From: Lenisia limosa
Taxonomy: Eukaryota > Breviatea
Direction: 5' to 3'
Assembly (NCBI GenBank): GCA_001655205.1
Contig: LPNZ01009064.1
Coordinates: 1 to 39,045, forward strand
Length of the DNA stretch: 39,045 nt
Below, piece after piece: positions 22,201-33,400 of the stretch; the stretch's first letter is position 1, and each line of letters begins with the position of its first letter. The translations under genes were made by a program, and so were the position numbers. The notes beneath the pieces are model-generated. The model saw only the letters and a list, made by a program, of their open reading frames with translations, had not been told where the DNA came from and made no database searches.

Positions 22201-23112
22201 CTGCTGCACGTGATCTGAAAATTCGTGTCAGTACGTGGGCTTTGAAAGCTAGATGTGTGATGCTAGATGATATTTTATGTTTGATATGTCATTTCTGCAT
22301 ATCACCTAGATTAGAAATTTCCCCACTACCACTGTTGGTCTATCCCATACATAATGGAATGCGGATTAAATTGCATGTACATAATGTTCAAGAGCAAAGA
22401 GCAATGTTCAACGTCTGTTAACCAGAAGAAAAAATCAAGTGTCTTGCAACATAGTTTCTTCTTTCCCATATAACAGATTTTGCCTTTTTTAATACACCAG
22501 TTTCTGGTGACTATTTAGATTACTTCTCGTACCTCCTCGACCACAACCGAATATTTGATAGTACCAACATTGGGTACAAAAGCATGTCAGCTAAAGTGAG
22601 AGGGGATGAGAGTACACGCTGGGTAGGCTGAATTGTTTTTCACCCCTCCTTCAAGGGTTTCCCCTCTAAATTTTCCATATTTACCCCGCCTCTTTGTGGG
22701 AACGGTACCCAGTCATATTTTTTTTCACATTTCCCTTGCTTTTTAACACCCAACGTTTGGGGGTGGTCGGACTCTTCAAAGGCTGCCTTTGGCTTTGTTT
22801 TTATGTTTGTGTCATCCGGTTTCTGTCATGTTTTAACGTTTAAACGCTTGTTACTCATGTTTTTACTGCTTTTTTTTTTGTTTGTTTGTTTCAGATTATT
22901 TGGTTCGTGTCCTTGACGCAAACATTCTTCATCGTAATTTACTTGTCTTACCCCCCCCCCCCNNNNNNNNNNNNNNNNNNNNNNNNNNNNNNNNNNNNNN
23001 NNNNNNNNNNNNNNNNNNNNNNNNNNNNNNNNNNNNNNNNNNNNNNNNNNNNNNNNNNNNNNNNNNNNNNNNNNNNNNNACCAACAAGGAAGCCTGCAAC
23101 AGATTAGATTAG
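16263..23112 (+). CDS. LtaS-like membrane sulfatase (alkaline phosphatase superfamily)
   Basis: Enzymes of this fold (bacterial LtaS, MdoB and relatives) cut or transfer phosphoglycerol or sulfate head groups. N-terminal exons 16263-16361, 16410-16547, 16749-16818, 17064-17119, about 17363-17410 and to 17704 encode several membrane helices (CLFAIAWVSACCCGIAF; FTAFILLVVFYIL; SAFVFLAIAVAGLSI). The catalytic part follows: 17784-17951, 18073-18205 (DIIFVHLESLKG), 18397-18478, 18747-18809 (RFIANGFPS, the nucleophile region), 19291-19401 (RLTSLGYDTAFLTGSNPSF), 19530-19662, 19934-19985 (SILTASLHSPF), 20169-20283, 20373-20480 (NTVVVVFGDHSFALPDDF, metal-binding GDHS), 20626-20715, 21071-21139 (SQVDLLATVIDL), 21270-21334, 21454-21532, 21801-21942, 22158-22230, 22501-22622. 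A C-terminal helix (22895 on; SLTQTFFIVIYLSYP) enters gap 22963-23079 and TAG ends at 23112. Most junctions keep phase; those at 17410, 20283/20373 and 21139/21270 are ambiguous. The true substrate is unknown. Confidence 0.85.
16560..16585 (+). repeat. ATTCTT microsatellite
   Basis: Four tandem TTATTC-type hexamers (CATTCTTATTCTTATTCTTA) in the second intron of the sulfatase gene, just after the donor at 16548. Confidence 0.8.
19381..19450 (+). repeat. 35-bp tandem duplication spanning an exon-intron junction
   Basis: Two perfect adjacent copies, 19381-19415 and 19416-19450, each beginning TTCGACAACATCATGCGCTG and containing the donor TGG|GTGGGG. Using the first donor (exon end 19401) keeps phase 0 into the exon at 19530. 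Using the second would add 35 bp and shift the frame. The duplication leaves the normal product encodable but gives two competing identical 5' splice sites. Confidence 0.95.
20495..20609 (+). mobile_element. Foldback MITE-like element in a sulfatase intron
   Basis: A 115-bp hairpin: the left arm GTCATGACTAGAGCTTCACTTTGGTTCGAAAAAGAC (given in two parts: GTCATGACTAGAGCTTCACT and TTGGTTCGAAAAAGAC) is nearly the exact reverse complement of the right arm, with one substitution and two single-base indels. Inside, CGGTAAA and TTTACCG form a nested inverted repeat. It fills most of a 145-bp intron (20481-20625). Clear target-site duplication is not evident. No coding capacity, so any transposase would act in trans. 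Confidence 0.85.
20800..20890. repeat. AT-rich palindromic tract
   Basis: Runs of TATAGTATATCATA-type sequence with self-complementary arms in a sulfatase intron; similar to tracts at 8694, 10160, 20039 and 38755. Confidence 0.6.
21654..21670 (+). other. Possible 17-nt microexon of the sulfatase
   Basis: Flanked by CAG and GTGGAG. It is needed to carry phase 0 (exon ending 21532) to phase 2 (exon starting 21801) and encodes IQRKC plus two bases. It is supported only by phase and splice sites; alternative solutions such as an indel are possible. Confidence 0.4.
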
Positions 23113-23402
23113 TATTATGCTGATTTTGATGGATTTATTTAGATCAAAAAATTCAGGGAGATCCTTCATAAATCCCCTCTGCCAAACCAGAGGCTCCCTA
23201 GGCACAAGCGATCGTCTTACGACAAGTAGTAAGAAGACCTAACCTGAACGGCTCAGAGGAGGTAAAAATCCAAACTTGCTCACTGAATACATCGAAGAGA
23301 AGGCAAATGATATAATGGCTTTTAGTGAAAGAACTATATATTCTGTTTTTACATAGTCTATCATATATTATATTATTTGGTTTTTTTTTTGGTAATGCTA
23401 AA

Positions 23403-23712
23403 ATGGGTATCCTTGAGGATTCCAAAAAGAAGGGTAGCATAGCAAATAAGCTGACGATCCCTGACTCTCTTAGTAAAAAGCGAAAAGAGTGTAAGTTAGA
23501 AGCGTCAACACTATGTCAATGAAAATTCATAGAATGACTTTACTCAAATATAATCATTTGTACCCATATATAAATACGGAATTTTCTGTTTCTTTTTTTA
23601 TATAGTTTATATCTTGGAATTCCCACATCCCTCTTCCAAGACCTCCTCCTTTGGTATTTCCCCATCCTCCCTCCCTTTGTCGATCATCAACGTGTTATCG
23701 ACGTGTCATTGA
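23403..23712 (+). CDS. Possible small two-exon gene, 64 residues
   Basis: ATG at 23403 opens a lysine-rich exon (MGILEDSKKKGSIANKL, then LSKKRKE) that ends at 23490 in front of a strong donor GTAAGT. An acceptor TATAG at 23605 starts a second exon (FYILEFPHPSSKTSS) in the right phase, with TGA at 23710-23712. The composition is basic then Ser/Pro-rich; I recognise no family. It lies between the sulfatase stop and the PLAC8-like start on the same strand, so it may also be an alternative first exon or UTR of the next gene. Confidence 0.3.
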
Positions 23713-23916
23713 TCCACAATACGTCACCAATCAGAGGCCACAAAGAGATGATATAATTGATATATTACTGGTACAAGTGTTTACATTTTTGGTGTTTCTT
23801 TGTTTCTCCGGTTTTTTATTTTCTGTGGCTGATAGTCTGTTACTGTATGAAGGGATTGTTCATTGGGAATGCTGACCTAACAACTGTGATTACAATTTTT
23901 AATTTTGTTTTAGAGA

Positions 23917-26566
23917 ATGTCCTATCCTCCCCAGCAACAAGGCTACGGCCAACAACAACAAGGATACCAGCAGCAACAAGGCTATCCTCCACAGCAGCAA
24001 GGTTACCCTCCTCAGCAACAAGGTTACCCTCCCCAACAACAAGGCTATCCTCCCCAACAACAAGCTTATGGTCAACAACAAGGCGGCTATGACCAAAAAC
24101 AGGCTTATGTAAGGCTCCTTCCTTCATCCCTCTTTTCTGACTCTCTTTAGGGTGGACCTGGAGGCCCACCTCCTCCCGGTGGCCAAATGGCACCAGCTGG
24201 GAACAACCCATGGGCTCCTGTAGTGGGACCCCCGATGGAGCTTAACGAATGGCAGGTGAGAGGCCTTGATAATCGCTGTTGTACCATGGCTGTTCCACCA
24301 GGGGGAACTTTTTTTACTTTTTTTTTTTTTCATTCTGCTTAGTAAGACTTTTTTTTCTTGTTATCCTCAATGGGGAGTATGACATGAAATGATTGATATG
24401 TGAATTTCGCTCATTGGTATACTCTATTCTTGGGTCTCGGCCAAATTATTGTTCGTCAGAATCTTCCTATCATTTACCCCTTCCTAGGTTGGGCTGTGTT
24501 CATCTTGCTGCGAAGACCCTGGAACATACATGGCTGCGTGCTTCTTTACCCCTTGCTTTGTGTACAGCCAGCGCGCCAAGCTTCTTCAGAACAACTGGGT
24601 AGGCGGCTCTTTCTTTTTTTTTCTTCTTTTTTTTCTTCGTCATATCAACTCATTGACCTGTTATTTTTCTTTTTGTCTTCGTCTTATCAATTTAAAAACT
24701 CATTTACCCTGTTATTTTTTCTTTTTTTCAAAAAATGACCACTTTTCAATCCACAATAAATATCAATATTGGACTGGGCTGCGGAACAGAGGCGTATTAA
24801 CCCCCCAGGACCTCTACGTTTGCTGCAACGGAGTTTGCTGTGGTGATAAGGTGCCTTGTCAGCACAACTGCCCCCAGTGCTGTATGTGCTGCGAGGCTTG
24901 TTGCTGTATTAAGTGGGAGGGGATTTCTAACAACTTCTCTGTATAAATGAGAGTACAGAATGCTGTTAATCTTCCTCACCTCCCAGCTGCGCCATTCAAG
25001 GCAACCGTAACTACCTTCACGACAAATATTAGTATGCTACCTTGGCTGTAACAAAGTGGTCTAATGCCTTGAATAATTCCTGAGATGTTGATACATTTTG
25101 GCTGTTTTTTATTCATGCGGCTAATATTAACTCATCGACAGTCTCAAGGACTCCTGCATTGAGCGTTGTTTCCTCCATTGCTGCGCCGGCGGCACCAACG
25201 TTCAAGCCGAGTCCAGCGCAGTGGGGGGGGGGGGCATTGTTNNNNNNNNNNNNNNNNNNNNNNNNNNNNNNNNNNNNNNNNNNNNNNNNNNNNNNNNNNN
25301 NNNNNNNNNNNNNNNNNNNNNNNNNNNNACTTAAAACTAATATTTTTTGCACTTTTATCCAGTCCCTCTTTTTCTGCCAGTCTTCTTGTTTTGACCTTAT
25401 TTGGTTCACCCTAACATGTCAGTGTGGCGATTGTGTCAAGCCCGTCCTGGGTTGTGTTGCGGACTGCATTCCTTGCATCCCCTCTGACTGCGCCTCTTGT
25501 CTTCCTGACGGTAGGGCTCATATTGGAAGGGGTTGGTTAACATTTCTCTGAAACAACACATATTTATTTGGTACTTAACCCTCTTGTTGAACCTGTCAAT
25601 TTGACGCTTCAGATACCAAATGCACCTGCCCTATTGATTGCGTTTCTGGTTGGGGGGGGGGGGGTAAAGAATAGTAAAAATATCAATTTGTACGTAGCCC
25701 CTATCTTAGCAGTGTTAGAGTTCAAGAACATTAGCTTCCATTATTAATCACCCCTCCCCTCCAGCCTGCTTCGCCACGCAGATCAACTATGAAATGCGTC
25801 AGCGCGCGTACCCCGATGATACCATCGGCCGTGGTGCTATGGNNNNNNNNNNNNNNNNNNNNNNNNNNNNNNNNNNNNNNNNNNNNNNNNNNNNNNNNNN
25901 NNNNNNNNNNNNNNNNNNNNNNNNNNNNNNNNNNNNNNNCGGTTCACTTTTCCTCCCACCAAGACCACTTTAATACAGTCAAAACAATAAATGAAATCAA
26001 AAACAAAAACCATAATATGGCCGAGGAGGAATATGACAAAATTCCATGCTAGGTCATTGAACATTCCACCAGGTCGCTATCTAACAGGCAAGCGCTGGAG
26101 TAACTACAAAGTAAAAGAAGAGGGGTGAAACATTTCTTTGGTTATCCCTCCTACCCCAAAACGGCCACGGCCATAAGTATACAGAGAATAACACAGAAGC
26201 TGGCAAATGTGTGGGATGCAGAGAACGGGAAGTACTGCGTTCGCATCATATCCACAAAGCACGCTCGGGTGGGAACTGGGAATGATGAATATTGGATATC
26301 TATAACAAAGGAGANNNNNNNNNNNNNNNNNNNNNNNNNNNNNNNNNNNNNNNNNNNNNNNNNNNNNNNNNNNNNNNNNNNNNNNNNNNNNNNNNNNNNN
26401 NNNNNNNNNNNNNNNNNNNNNNNNNNNNNNNNNNNNNNNNNNNNNNNACTTATTGACACATTTCCAGACCACCACCATCCACTCCCCTACCAGGACAGGC
26501 CTTTATCCTGGCTACAAAGAAAACAAGGGCTGGCCACAGAACAGCGACAACCGGAATAGAAAGTGA
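23917..26566 (+). CDS. PLAC8-like cysteine-rich protein with YPPQQQG repeats
   Basis: PLAC8/cornifelin-type domains are small Cys-rich membrane-associated modules. Exon 1 (23917-24108) is a low-complexity tract: MSYPPQQQGYG followed by several YPPQQQG heptads and a QQQGGYDQKQAY end. Exon 2 (24151-24255) is Gly/Pro-rich and ends PMELNEWQ. Exon 3 (24488-24598) begins the domain: VGLCSSCCEDPGTYMAACFF, then TPCFVYSQRAKLL, matching the W..GL..CC.D...C....PC pattern. Later exons carry QHNCPQCCMCCEACC, GNRNYLHDKY, DSCIERCFLHCCAGG, CVADCIPCIPSDCASC, DTKCTCPIDCVS and CFATQINYEMRQRAYPDD. The gene ends with GLYPGYKENKGWPQN and TGA at 26566. Phases agree except between 24942 and the exon at about 24988. 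Three gaps (25242, 25843, 26315) interrupt it. The Cys clusters exceed a single PLAC8 domain, so a tandem or divergent form is likely. Confidence 0.72.
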
Positions 26567-27012
26567 ACCGATTCTGAATAAATAAAAAAGGGAGAGAAAA
26601 ATAATCAAAGCTAATCCCCCCCCCCCAAAAAAAAAAAAAAAAAANNNNNNNNNNNNNNNNNNNNNNNNNNNNNNNNNNNNNNNNNNNNNNNNNNNNNNNN
26701 NNNNNNNNNNNNNNNNNNNNNNNNATGATATAGACAGAGTACCGCAAGATTGTGGCGTGTATTCAGTTTTGTTTTGATGGAAAATTATGTGTTTTGTTTA
26801 TCAAAGCAGCCTGAAGTAAGACTGTTGCTCTTTGTTTTTAATCCAATGATACTTCTACTACCTACATTGAGATTTGAAGAGGGTTTCCTTGGTCGGATTT
26901 CAAGAGTAAGGGTGCAACACAGATCATAAAAATAACCGGTATGGCCCTGCATATCGCTAAACCGTCAGAGAGATAGAAGCAGGCGAATGAAATTTTGATA
27001 ATTTTAGCCTAC
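26567..27012. other. Convergent region with unresolved 3' end of the membrane-protein gene
   Basis: Contains a C8-A18 run at 26619-26644 followed by gap 26645-26724. The minus gene starting at 29416 must end here because exon 27013-27115 leaves phase 1 and no stop, but I could not fix the last exon. No other gene seen. Confidence 0.4.
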
Positions 27013-29416
27013 CTGGGTGACTCCGCATGGTGGCTTTGAGGTTAGCAGCGAGAATAATACTCCAAAAAACGGCTGTCATGGTAGTAGAGAAGACAATGGA
27101 CAGGACAATAAGGATCTTGGAGGGTGAATGGAGAGTTGGTTGGTAAATCAGCAGAATATCCAAAACTATAAAGATTGTCGATGGAAAGCACATGGGCAAA
27201 CTGATTTTTCCATTTTATATTATCAAGTTTCTCATACCTTTTCGGCGGTTTCAACATCATAAAATGCTGCCATGTGAACAAACACATTGCCCTTGAGCTC
27301 GGAAGCGGATGACAACATAACAGCGAAAATCATGACTGAAAACAGTCCGTATACGTGTGAGATGACGTATGTGGAGACCCTGGGGCAGCAATTAGAATGG
27401 GATTTAGCTGTGATAAGACAGTTTTGTATAATTCAATATATTCTTATAAGAAACAATTCAATTTGATTAATAAAAAAATTGTAATTTTACGGGCTCATTG
27501 CACCAAGACAATTGCCTACGGAATCGACGTTTCTTTCCTTCCAAGCCATGTTGGGATGGCAAGTGGCAGAAGTGCTGTCCATGACGTGGCACCTATGGCC
27601 TGGGGTGGGTGATGATGGGGAGAAAGATGACGGAAGTAACAATGTTTGACACTCACAAATTTGAACAAAAAAGTTTCTACAGTTATGAGAGGTGGGGTGG
27701 GGAGGAGTGTGTATTATTTAAAATGCCAGGATCGTTTGGGCTCGAACTATTATACCTCTTGTCTACCTGCAAACCTGGAGTGAATACTCCCAGTTTGCAA
27801 AAGGGGTTTTGAAAGGAGTGTCATGCTTCCAGGCCCAGGAAAGAATCGAAAACACACCTGCAGCCACCAAAATGCTCAAAACTACAAGAATGTTATTCCT
27901 ATCAAAAATCATCCTATAATCTTGCAGTAGAACCGACAAATAGATGCAAACAAATATAATTCCACTCTCACTGTTCACAGCTGAAACGAACTTGGTTGGT
28001 CTGAAGAAAGAAAGGGATATAAATACCACCTACGAGAGATAAGTGGGTCGTCTCACAATTCATTTGAATGTTTATGAAAACGTTTCACATTACTGAACCC
28101 CTTAGTTTAATCACGACCTGCAGCAACGATGAACATTTTCAAAAATATGTAAAATCGATCACTTATTTCCAAAGACCCCTCCCCTTCCCCCTTCCCCACG
28201 CACCATTACCACAGCAAGCCCAGCCGAGACTGACGGGTCCTCCCAAGGTACCACACCAAAATCTTTGTCAATGTGATGTGGGAGATGAGGTTCATTCCAA
28301 CTGTTTTGGTCAAAACTAAAGCTCAGCAGGTAAATACCCTATCACATAATAGACAACACATATTGATCAACTCTGTGTTGATACCTAACAAACCCCATGA
28401 TAAGACCTCCAATCGTATTATCCATTCGAAGTATCGCCCCATAGTACCTTTCGGATCCGTAGTAGATCTCTTCGAAACACGTTGCTCTCCAGGTGTGCCC
28501 CAAAAGATGGTTCAGGAGCATGTCAACTGCCTATATGGGTAAGAATGCACTTTAAACTCACTGTAATTGATGTCATATTTAGACCAATATCCACCATTCC
28601 CCCCGCTTACTGAGGATCCAACACTAATAAGCTGCCCTCCCCAGAAGACAATTAGTCCGTAAATAATAATCTAAGAAACGTTAATACATAAATTATCTTC
28701 CTATCATATGCTGTATTCAAGATATAATATTATATGTCTGGCCGAAGCCGGCCAAACCATCACGCTTATAAGAGAGATTGAATTATTGTATATAATGCTA
28801 ACCCAATCATTTGCCTGACAGCTCTGTGTATACATCGTTCATGAATATTGTTTTACTGCGAATACCAAAAATAACAACCATTCCAACCATATAAAGCGCC
28901 ATTAAGGGCCTCGATAAGTAGGTAAAACAGAGGGCTCTCCACTCGCAACAAAGCTGACTGAGTAAGATTGTGCATTAATGTACTATATGCTCATATGTTT
29001 CCATCTGCTACAATCGAGAACCTCATATTTCTCCATATCAACGAGAGACATGTTCACAAACACCATATAACAAAAGAATGTTACACCTCCCACAAGAAAG
29101 TCAACATTCCCCGGGAAGCGAGACACCGCTTCGGCTGTAGCCCGGGCCATGATAGCAGATACCAGGTAGGATAGGAGCATGAAAACAATCACCCTAGAGG
29201 TTGAGACGCGTGTTACATTGAGCTGAACAGTGGCACACGTGCTCAATGCCTTTTTGCATTCCCTGGTAAGGCTGTATATCCTTGGTAATACAGCTCTCTT
29301 GTGATAGAGTTTATACCAGAATTCAGGATGGAAAAAGTTTGGTTCCCTCTTACGGTAGCCATCCTGCTTGTTGCATCACTGCTGGTAGAAAGAGCTGAAC
29401 TACAGGTGTCACTCAT
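27013..29416 (-). CDS. Polytopic membrane protein, family not recognised
   Basis: Exons, right to left, all in matching phase: 29354-29416 (ATG; MSDTCSSALSTSSD), 29022-29297, 28834-28941, 28611-28670, 28448-28530, 28210-28315, 27775-28029, 27520-27599, 27238-27379, 27013-27115. The product is at least 380 residues with about nine or ten hydrophobic segments, for example VIVFMLLSYLVSAIMA, VGGVTFFCYMVFV, LYMVGMVVIFGI, IIIYGLIVFWGGQL, SGIIFVCIYLSVLL, ILVVLSILVAAGVFSIL, LFSVMIFAVMLSS and ILIVLSIVFS. A polar loop (HIDKDFGVVPWEDPS) lies in the middle, between segments four and five. The last exon is not found. No signature of a known transporter, receptor or channel was recognised. Gene structure is convincing; function is open. 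Confidence 0.75.
28758..28774 (+). repeat. CATCACGCTTATAAG repeat, third copy
   Basis: CATCACGCTTATAAGAG followed by AGATTGAATTAT, comparable with GTATTGGATTAT after the 10254 copy. It lies in an intron of the membrane-protein gene between exons 28611-28670 and 28834-28941. Confidence 0.65.
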
Positions 29417-30448
29417 CTGAAATCGAAAAAGGAGAAAAATGTTTTGGTTGTTTTAACGTAAGGAATACAGCTTCTGACCCTCCCTGATAATCCATTTGCT
29501 CCAAGCTGTTGAAATTTTAGTTTGAAATATCGGCTTTATTGTCATCCAATCATATTACTGACTTTTTGTATGTGTACACATAATATCATCATTCACAGAG
29601 AGATATAATATGTTCAGTCCCAACGAAAATCAACACTCAGGAAGAATCCTGTGTTATCTCCGTTCATCATTATGCCTCGAAAGTCGGTTATAAGAACATA
29701 TCACTTGTGGTGGGACAACATATTCATTCCCCACCCCCAAACTTGGAGGAAGGCAGGCAAACACAAGGAACATGAAGGATGCCCATCCTGCCATCTTTCC
29801 CGAGGAAGACGTCCTATATGGGTGAAATGAAACTAGAATTCTTCAGAACCTGTAAGGATTTCATAATTGGAAGGATAGCCTTGTGTAGGCAAAGCATCAA
29901 AACATATATATCAATCTTGGTGGTCCGATATTACTAAGAAAATGGTACTCCCACAAACCATGACTTGCCACCTGTCTTTGTTGGTTCTAAATCGTTTGAG
30001 TAGGCCTGGAAAGGGGAGTTGAGGAGCGGTGCAGTCTCTTCATTCTTTACCCAGAAACCTAGACCCATTTTCACCAAAAGTCAAAAATTTGGTCAAAGAG
30101 AACAGGTCTAGCGTGTCCTGAGCGTGCCTAGAGCTGGTATAGAGGTCTAGGGAGATTGGAGACTGGACAACACAATTTTGACGTGTTTCAAAATATATGG
30201 CTTTTTATGATGTATATATATGTATATATTATATACTTCTAAAACTATGGTTTGTGAGAGGTGTAGATTTAGCACGCCGCATTTTGATACAGTAGTTAAA
30301 CTAGTTACACGACTACAAAAAGTTTTGGACCTGTTTTTCAAATGCCTCTTTTAGAGTGTCTGTGCACTGCTTGTTCTTTAAGAAATACATAAAAGGGGTT
30401 TTGTTAGAGTTTAAAAGTGTCTGACGGTTCCTTTTATTTCTTTTTATC
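29417..30448. other. Divergent intergenic region between membrane protein and SMU1
   Basis: About 1 kb with no supported exon. It includes a TATATATATGTATATATTATATA tract near 30215-30240 (positions of an AT palindrome) and a GTCTAG-containing stretch near 30107-30150. It should hold two divergent promoters. A fragment TCGAAAGTCGGTTATAAGAAC near 29679 weakly resembles the dispersed repeat core. Confidence 0.45.
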
Positions 30449-33400
30449 ATGAGTGTGGAAGTAGAGAGCTCCGAGTAGGCCATATGATACCTTATTAACA
30501 TATTTCAGTGTGCTGAGGCTCATTATGCAATTTTTGCGCGAAAACAACCTCACAACCACGCTCCAGTCACTGGAGGTAAGCTAGTTTTCCTCCCACCACG
30601 CTCCTCATATCATAGGAAGAATCACAGATTTCTCTTAACACGGTCGACTCTGTTGAGGCTTTCGTTGCCGACATTCATAGCGGAACTTGGGTGAGCTGAT
30701 CGTTTTGTTTTCTCAGTCTTTTCTTAACCGATCTGGCTGGATATTTATCTTCAGTAGTTTTTATATCAAGTAAATTAAATGATAGGCTTTGGAGAGTGAA
30801 TTCTGCTTTCGATGAAGGGATAGTGATGCTATTAATGTTGAAGATATTGATGTATGCTTCTCGTTCTTTTGAAGAAATATTGTTTTTTTTTTACATAAAA
30901 ATTTTCCAAGCTTTGCTTTGGTTGCTGGCATTTTTCATAGTGAAATTAAAAACAGATTTTCGAAGGTTCATAACGTTAATATTCTTCAGGACAACAGAAT
31001 TGGACCTGGATAACCTAACTCCTTTTAGGATATTGTGCTTCAGAACATTTCCAATCTCAGAATCCCGTATTTCAAACTGGCCAAGCTATATGAACAGGTT
31101 TTTGGGTAAATGAGTAGGACCTCTGTTATATTTTACTTTCATTCAACATTGTTGCAAGCCATTGCAAAATGACTTTGGAGTTTACCCTTTTAGGTGGTGA
31201 TTGAGTTCTTTGAGATCCGTGAAACAGATGTCTGCAGAGCCTTGATGAAGGAGTCTTCCATCTTTGCCGAAATGAAGAAAACCGAGCCTGAGCGGTTCAC
31301 CCATTTGGAACTTCTGATCAACAAGCCCTATTTTGACACACGTGATGTGAGGGGGGAACAGGCTACATGTTAGTACTATATGATATAAAAGACAGAATAG
31401 CGATTGTAGTAGCAGAAAGTTTATAGTGTGACATTCCAGGCCTATCCCGATGGAATGACCAAAGAAGGAAGACGAAACATTATTGCTGAAGGTTGGATCG
31501 AATTCTCCCTACCTCCCTGCCTCCTGGTTTTACATTTCTTCGAAATGCCCTTTATCCCACTCCAGAACTTGCTGAAGAGCTTGCTGTTGTTCCCCCAAGT
31601 CGCCTTCTGACCCTGCTCTCTCAGTCTATCAGATTCCAGCAGCAAAAGGGTTTGGGGATTGCTTGAGGGGGGGGGGGTAATGTGACAGAAGAAACTATTG
31701 ACTCAGCTGTATTACATTACACACTATTTCATTTCTCCTAGGAGTGCTCCCCCCTGGCAAGTCCATTGATCTTCTGAGGGGTATTGCGGCCACTACTTCC
31801 AGTAAGGAAGTCCTGGAAATCCCGCCCGACGCCGTCGACACTGTTATCAAAGTGGGAGTGTTATTAGCACAATGGAAAGCACGTAAATATGTTCTCGGAT
31901 TAAAATGAAATATGGTGAATGAATATTATGTCAGTCTTCTTTTTTTAGCGTATTTGAGCTTACGGCTTCTCATACTATATCATACTCCGACGGTAGGTCA
32001 AATGAGAGAATGATAACAGTGATACAATAACAGTGCTGGCTTGCAGCAGGTAAAGCCTTTCCAAACTTCGATTGTTCACAGTTTAGTTTGGCAAGAAGGT
32101 TTACCCCGAGTGCGCCATTTTCTCTGCGGATGGCGTTAATCTTATTACCGGTCCGGGGGGAGGGGTCTTCTTATAGCCCATTATAATGATTATTACGTGA
32201 TTTGTCAACCTAATCATCGAATATCTGACCGCAATTGCACCATCGTTTTAATCAGTCCCACAGGCTCGGCTGACGGTTTCGTTGAAGTCTGGGATATGAA
32301 CACGGGCAAGCTGCGCAAGGATCTGAAGTATCAGGCTGAGGTATGCAAGACTGGGCTGGAGATGCTGAGGCCATGGTGAATATTTTCGATAACGTTCTAA
32401 AACCTTTGATGTGTACAAGAGGTTGAGAAGGCCCACAGAAGAAAACAACTATTATAATCCATAATATATAATGTTTGATGAATACTATATGTATATATGC
32501 ATAGTATGTACATATTCGTACTTGAGCTATTTTGTGCCAGGGCGTATAATCATATCCCAAAGTGATGGACCACTTTGGCCGGATCTTGTTCTATTTCACA
32601 GTTCTACATATTACATGTGAATGAGACTGAGTTCACTTTTTGCCAACACTGACCATATAGGACAAATTCATGATGCACGACGCAACAGTGCTCTGTGTGG
32701 NNNNNNNNNNNNNNNNNNNNNNNNNNNNNNNNNNNNNNNNNNNNNNNNNNNNNNNNNNNNNNNNNNNNNNNNNNNNNNNNNNNNNNNNNNNNNNNNNNNN
32801 NNNNNNNNNNNNNNNNNNNNNNNNNNNNNNNNNNTCCTATTTTACTTCCCAGTGAGCTTTTGGCTACCGGTGATGCTGAAGGAAATGTGAAGGTTGGCTT
32901 TTGACGAGTATAAAAATGATTATTATGGTATATGTTTTCCATTTTACTCCCTGGTTTTTCAAGTTTTATTTGTGTATGTGTGTTCCAGCCATCATCGCTA
33001 TTTTTGTTTTACTCTCTCCTAGATCTGGAAGCTACGCACCGGACAGTGTGTCCGCAAACTTGAACACGCCCATTCCAAGGGTGGGTAATAGGCGAAATTA
33101 ATTCATTAGCACGTGTGTTTTTTGCTGTGTTAACGTACACTCTTCATCTAATCTGTATGACTGATGGAAACCCAGGTGTGACGAGTGTCCAGTTCTCACG
33201 TGACGGTTCACAACTGCTATCGTCTTCATTCGATGGTCTTGGAAGGTATGGGGGAGGAGGTATAGTATATTATATATCATATATTTTATATTATGTACAG
33301 TAGTGTGCCTTAGTAAATCTCGAATCCTTTCTACTTTCTGGATGTCGGACAATTATTCCAACTTTATATGATTATTCCAGGCTTCATGGACTGAAGTCAA

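Noticed and set aside
23899-24211. Long minus-strand ORFs rich in leucine or valine opposite the YPPQQQG exon
   Set aside because: They are antisense shadows of the CAA/CAG-rich heptad repeat.
26125-26320. Plus ORF reading through GYPSYPKTATAISIQ
   Set aside because: It lies in the intron after the GKRWSNYK exon of the PLAC8-like gene and runs into a gap; no splice support.
29328-29419. Plus-strand ORF resembling a signal peptide (MEKVWFPLTVAILLVASLL)
   Set aside because: The antisense carries an ATG exon with a GTAAGA donor that joins in phase to the nine-exon membrane protein. The signal-like look is the mirror of that exon.
30796-31113. 105-codon plus-strand ORF inside SMU1
   Set aside because: It covers an AT-rich intron and the real exon 31029-31097 in a different frame.
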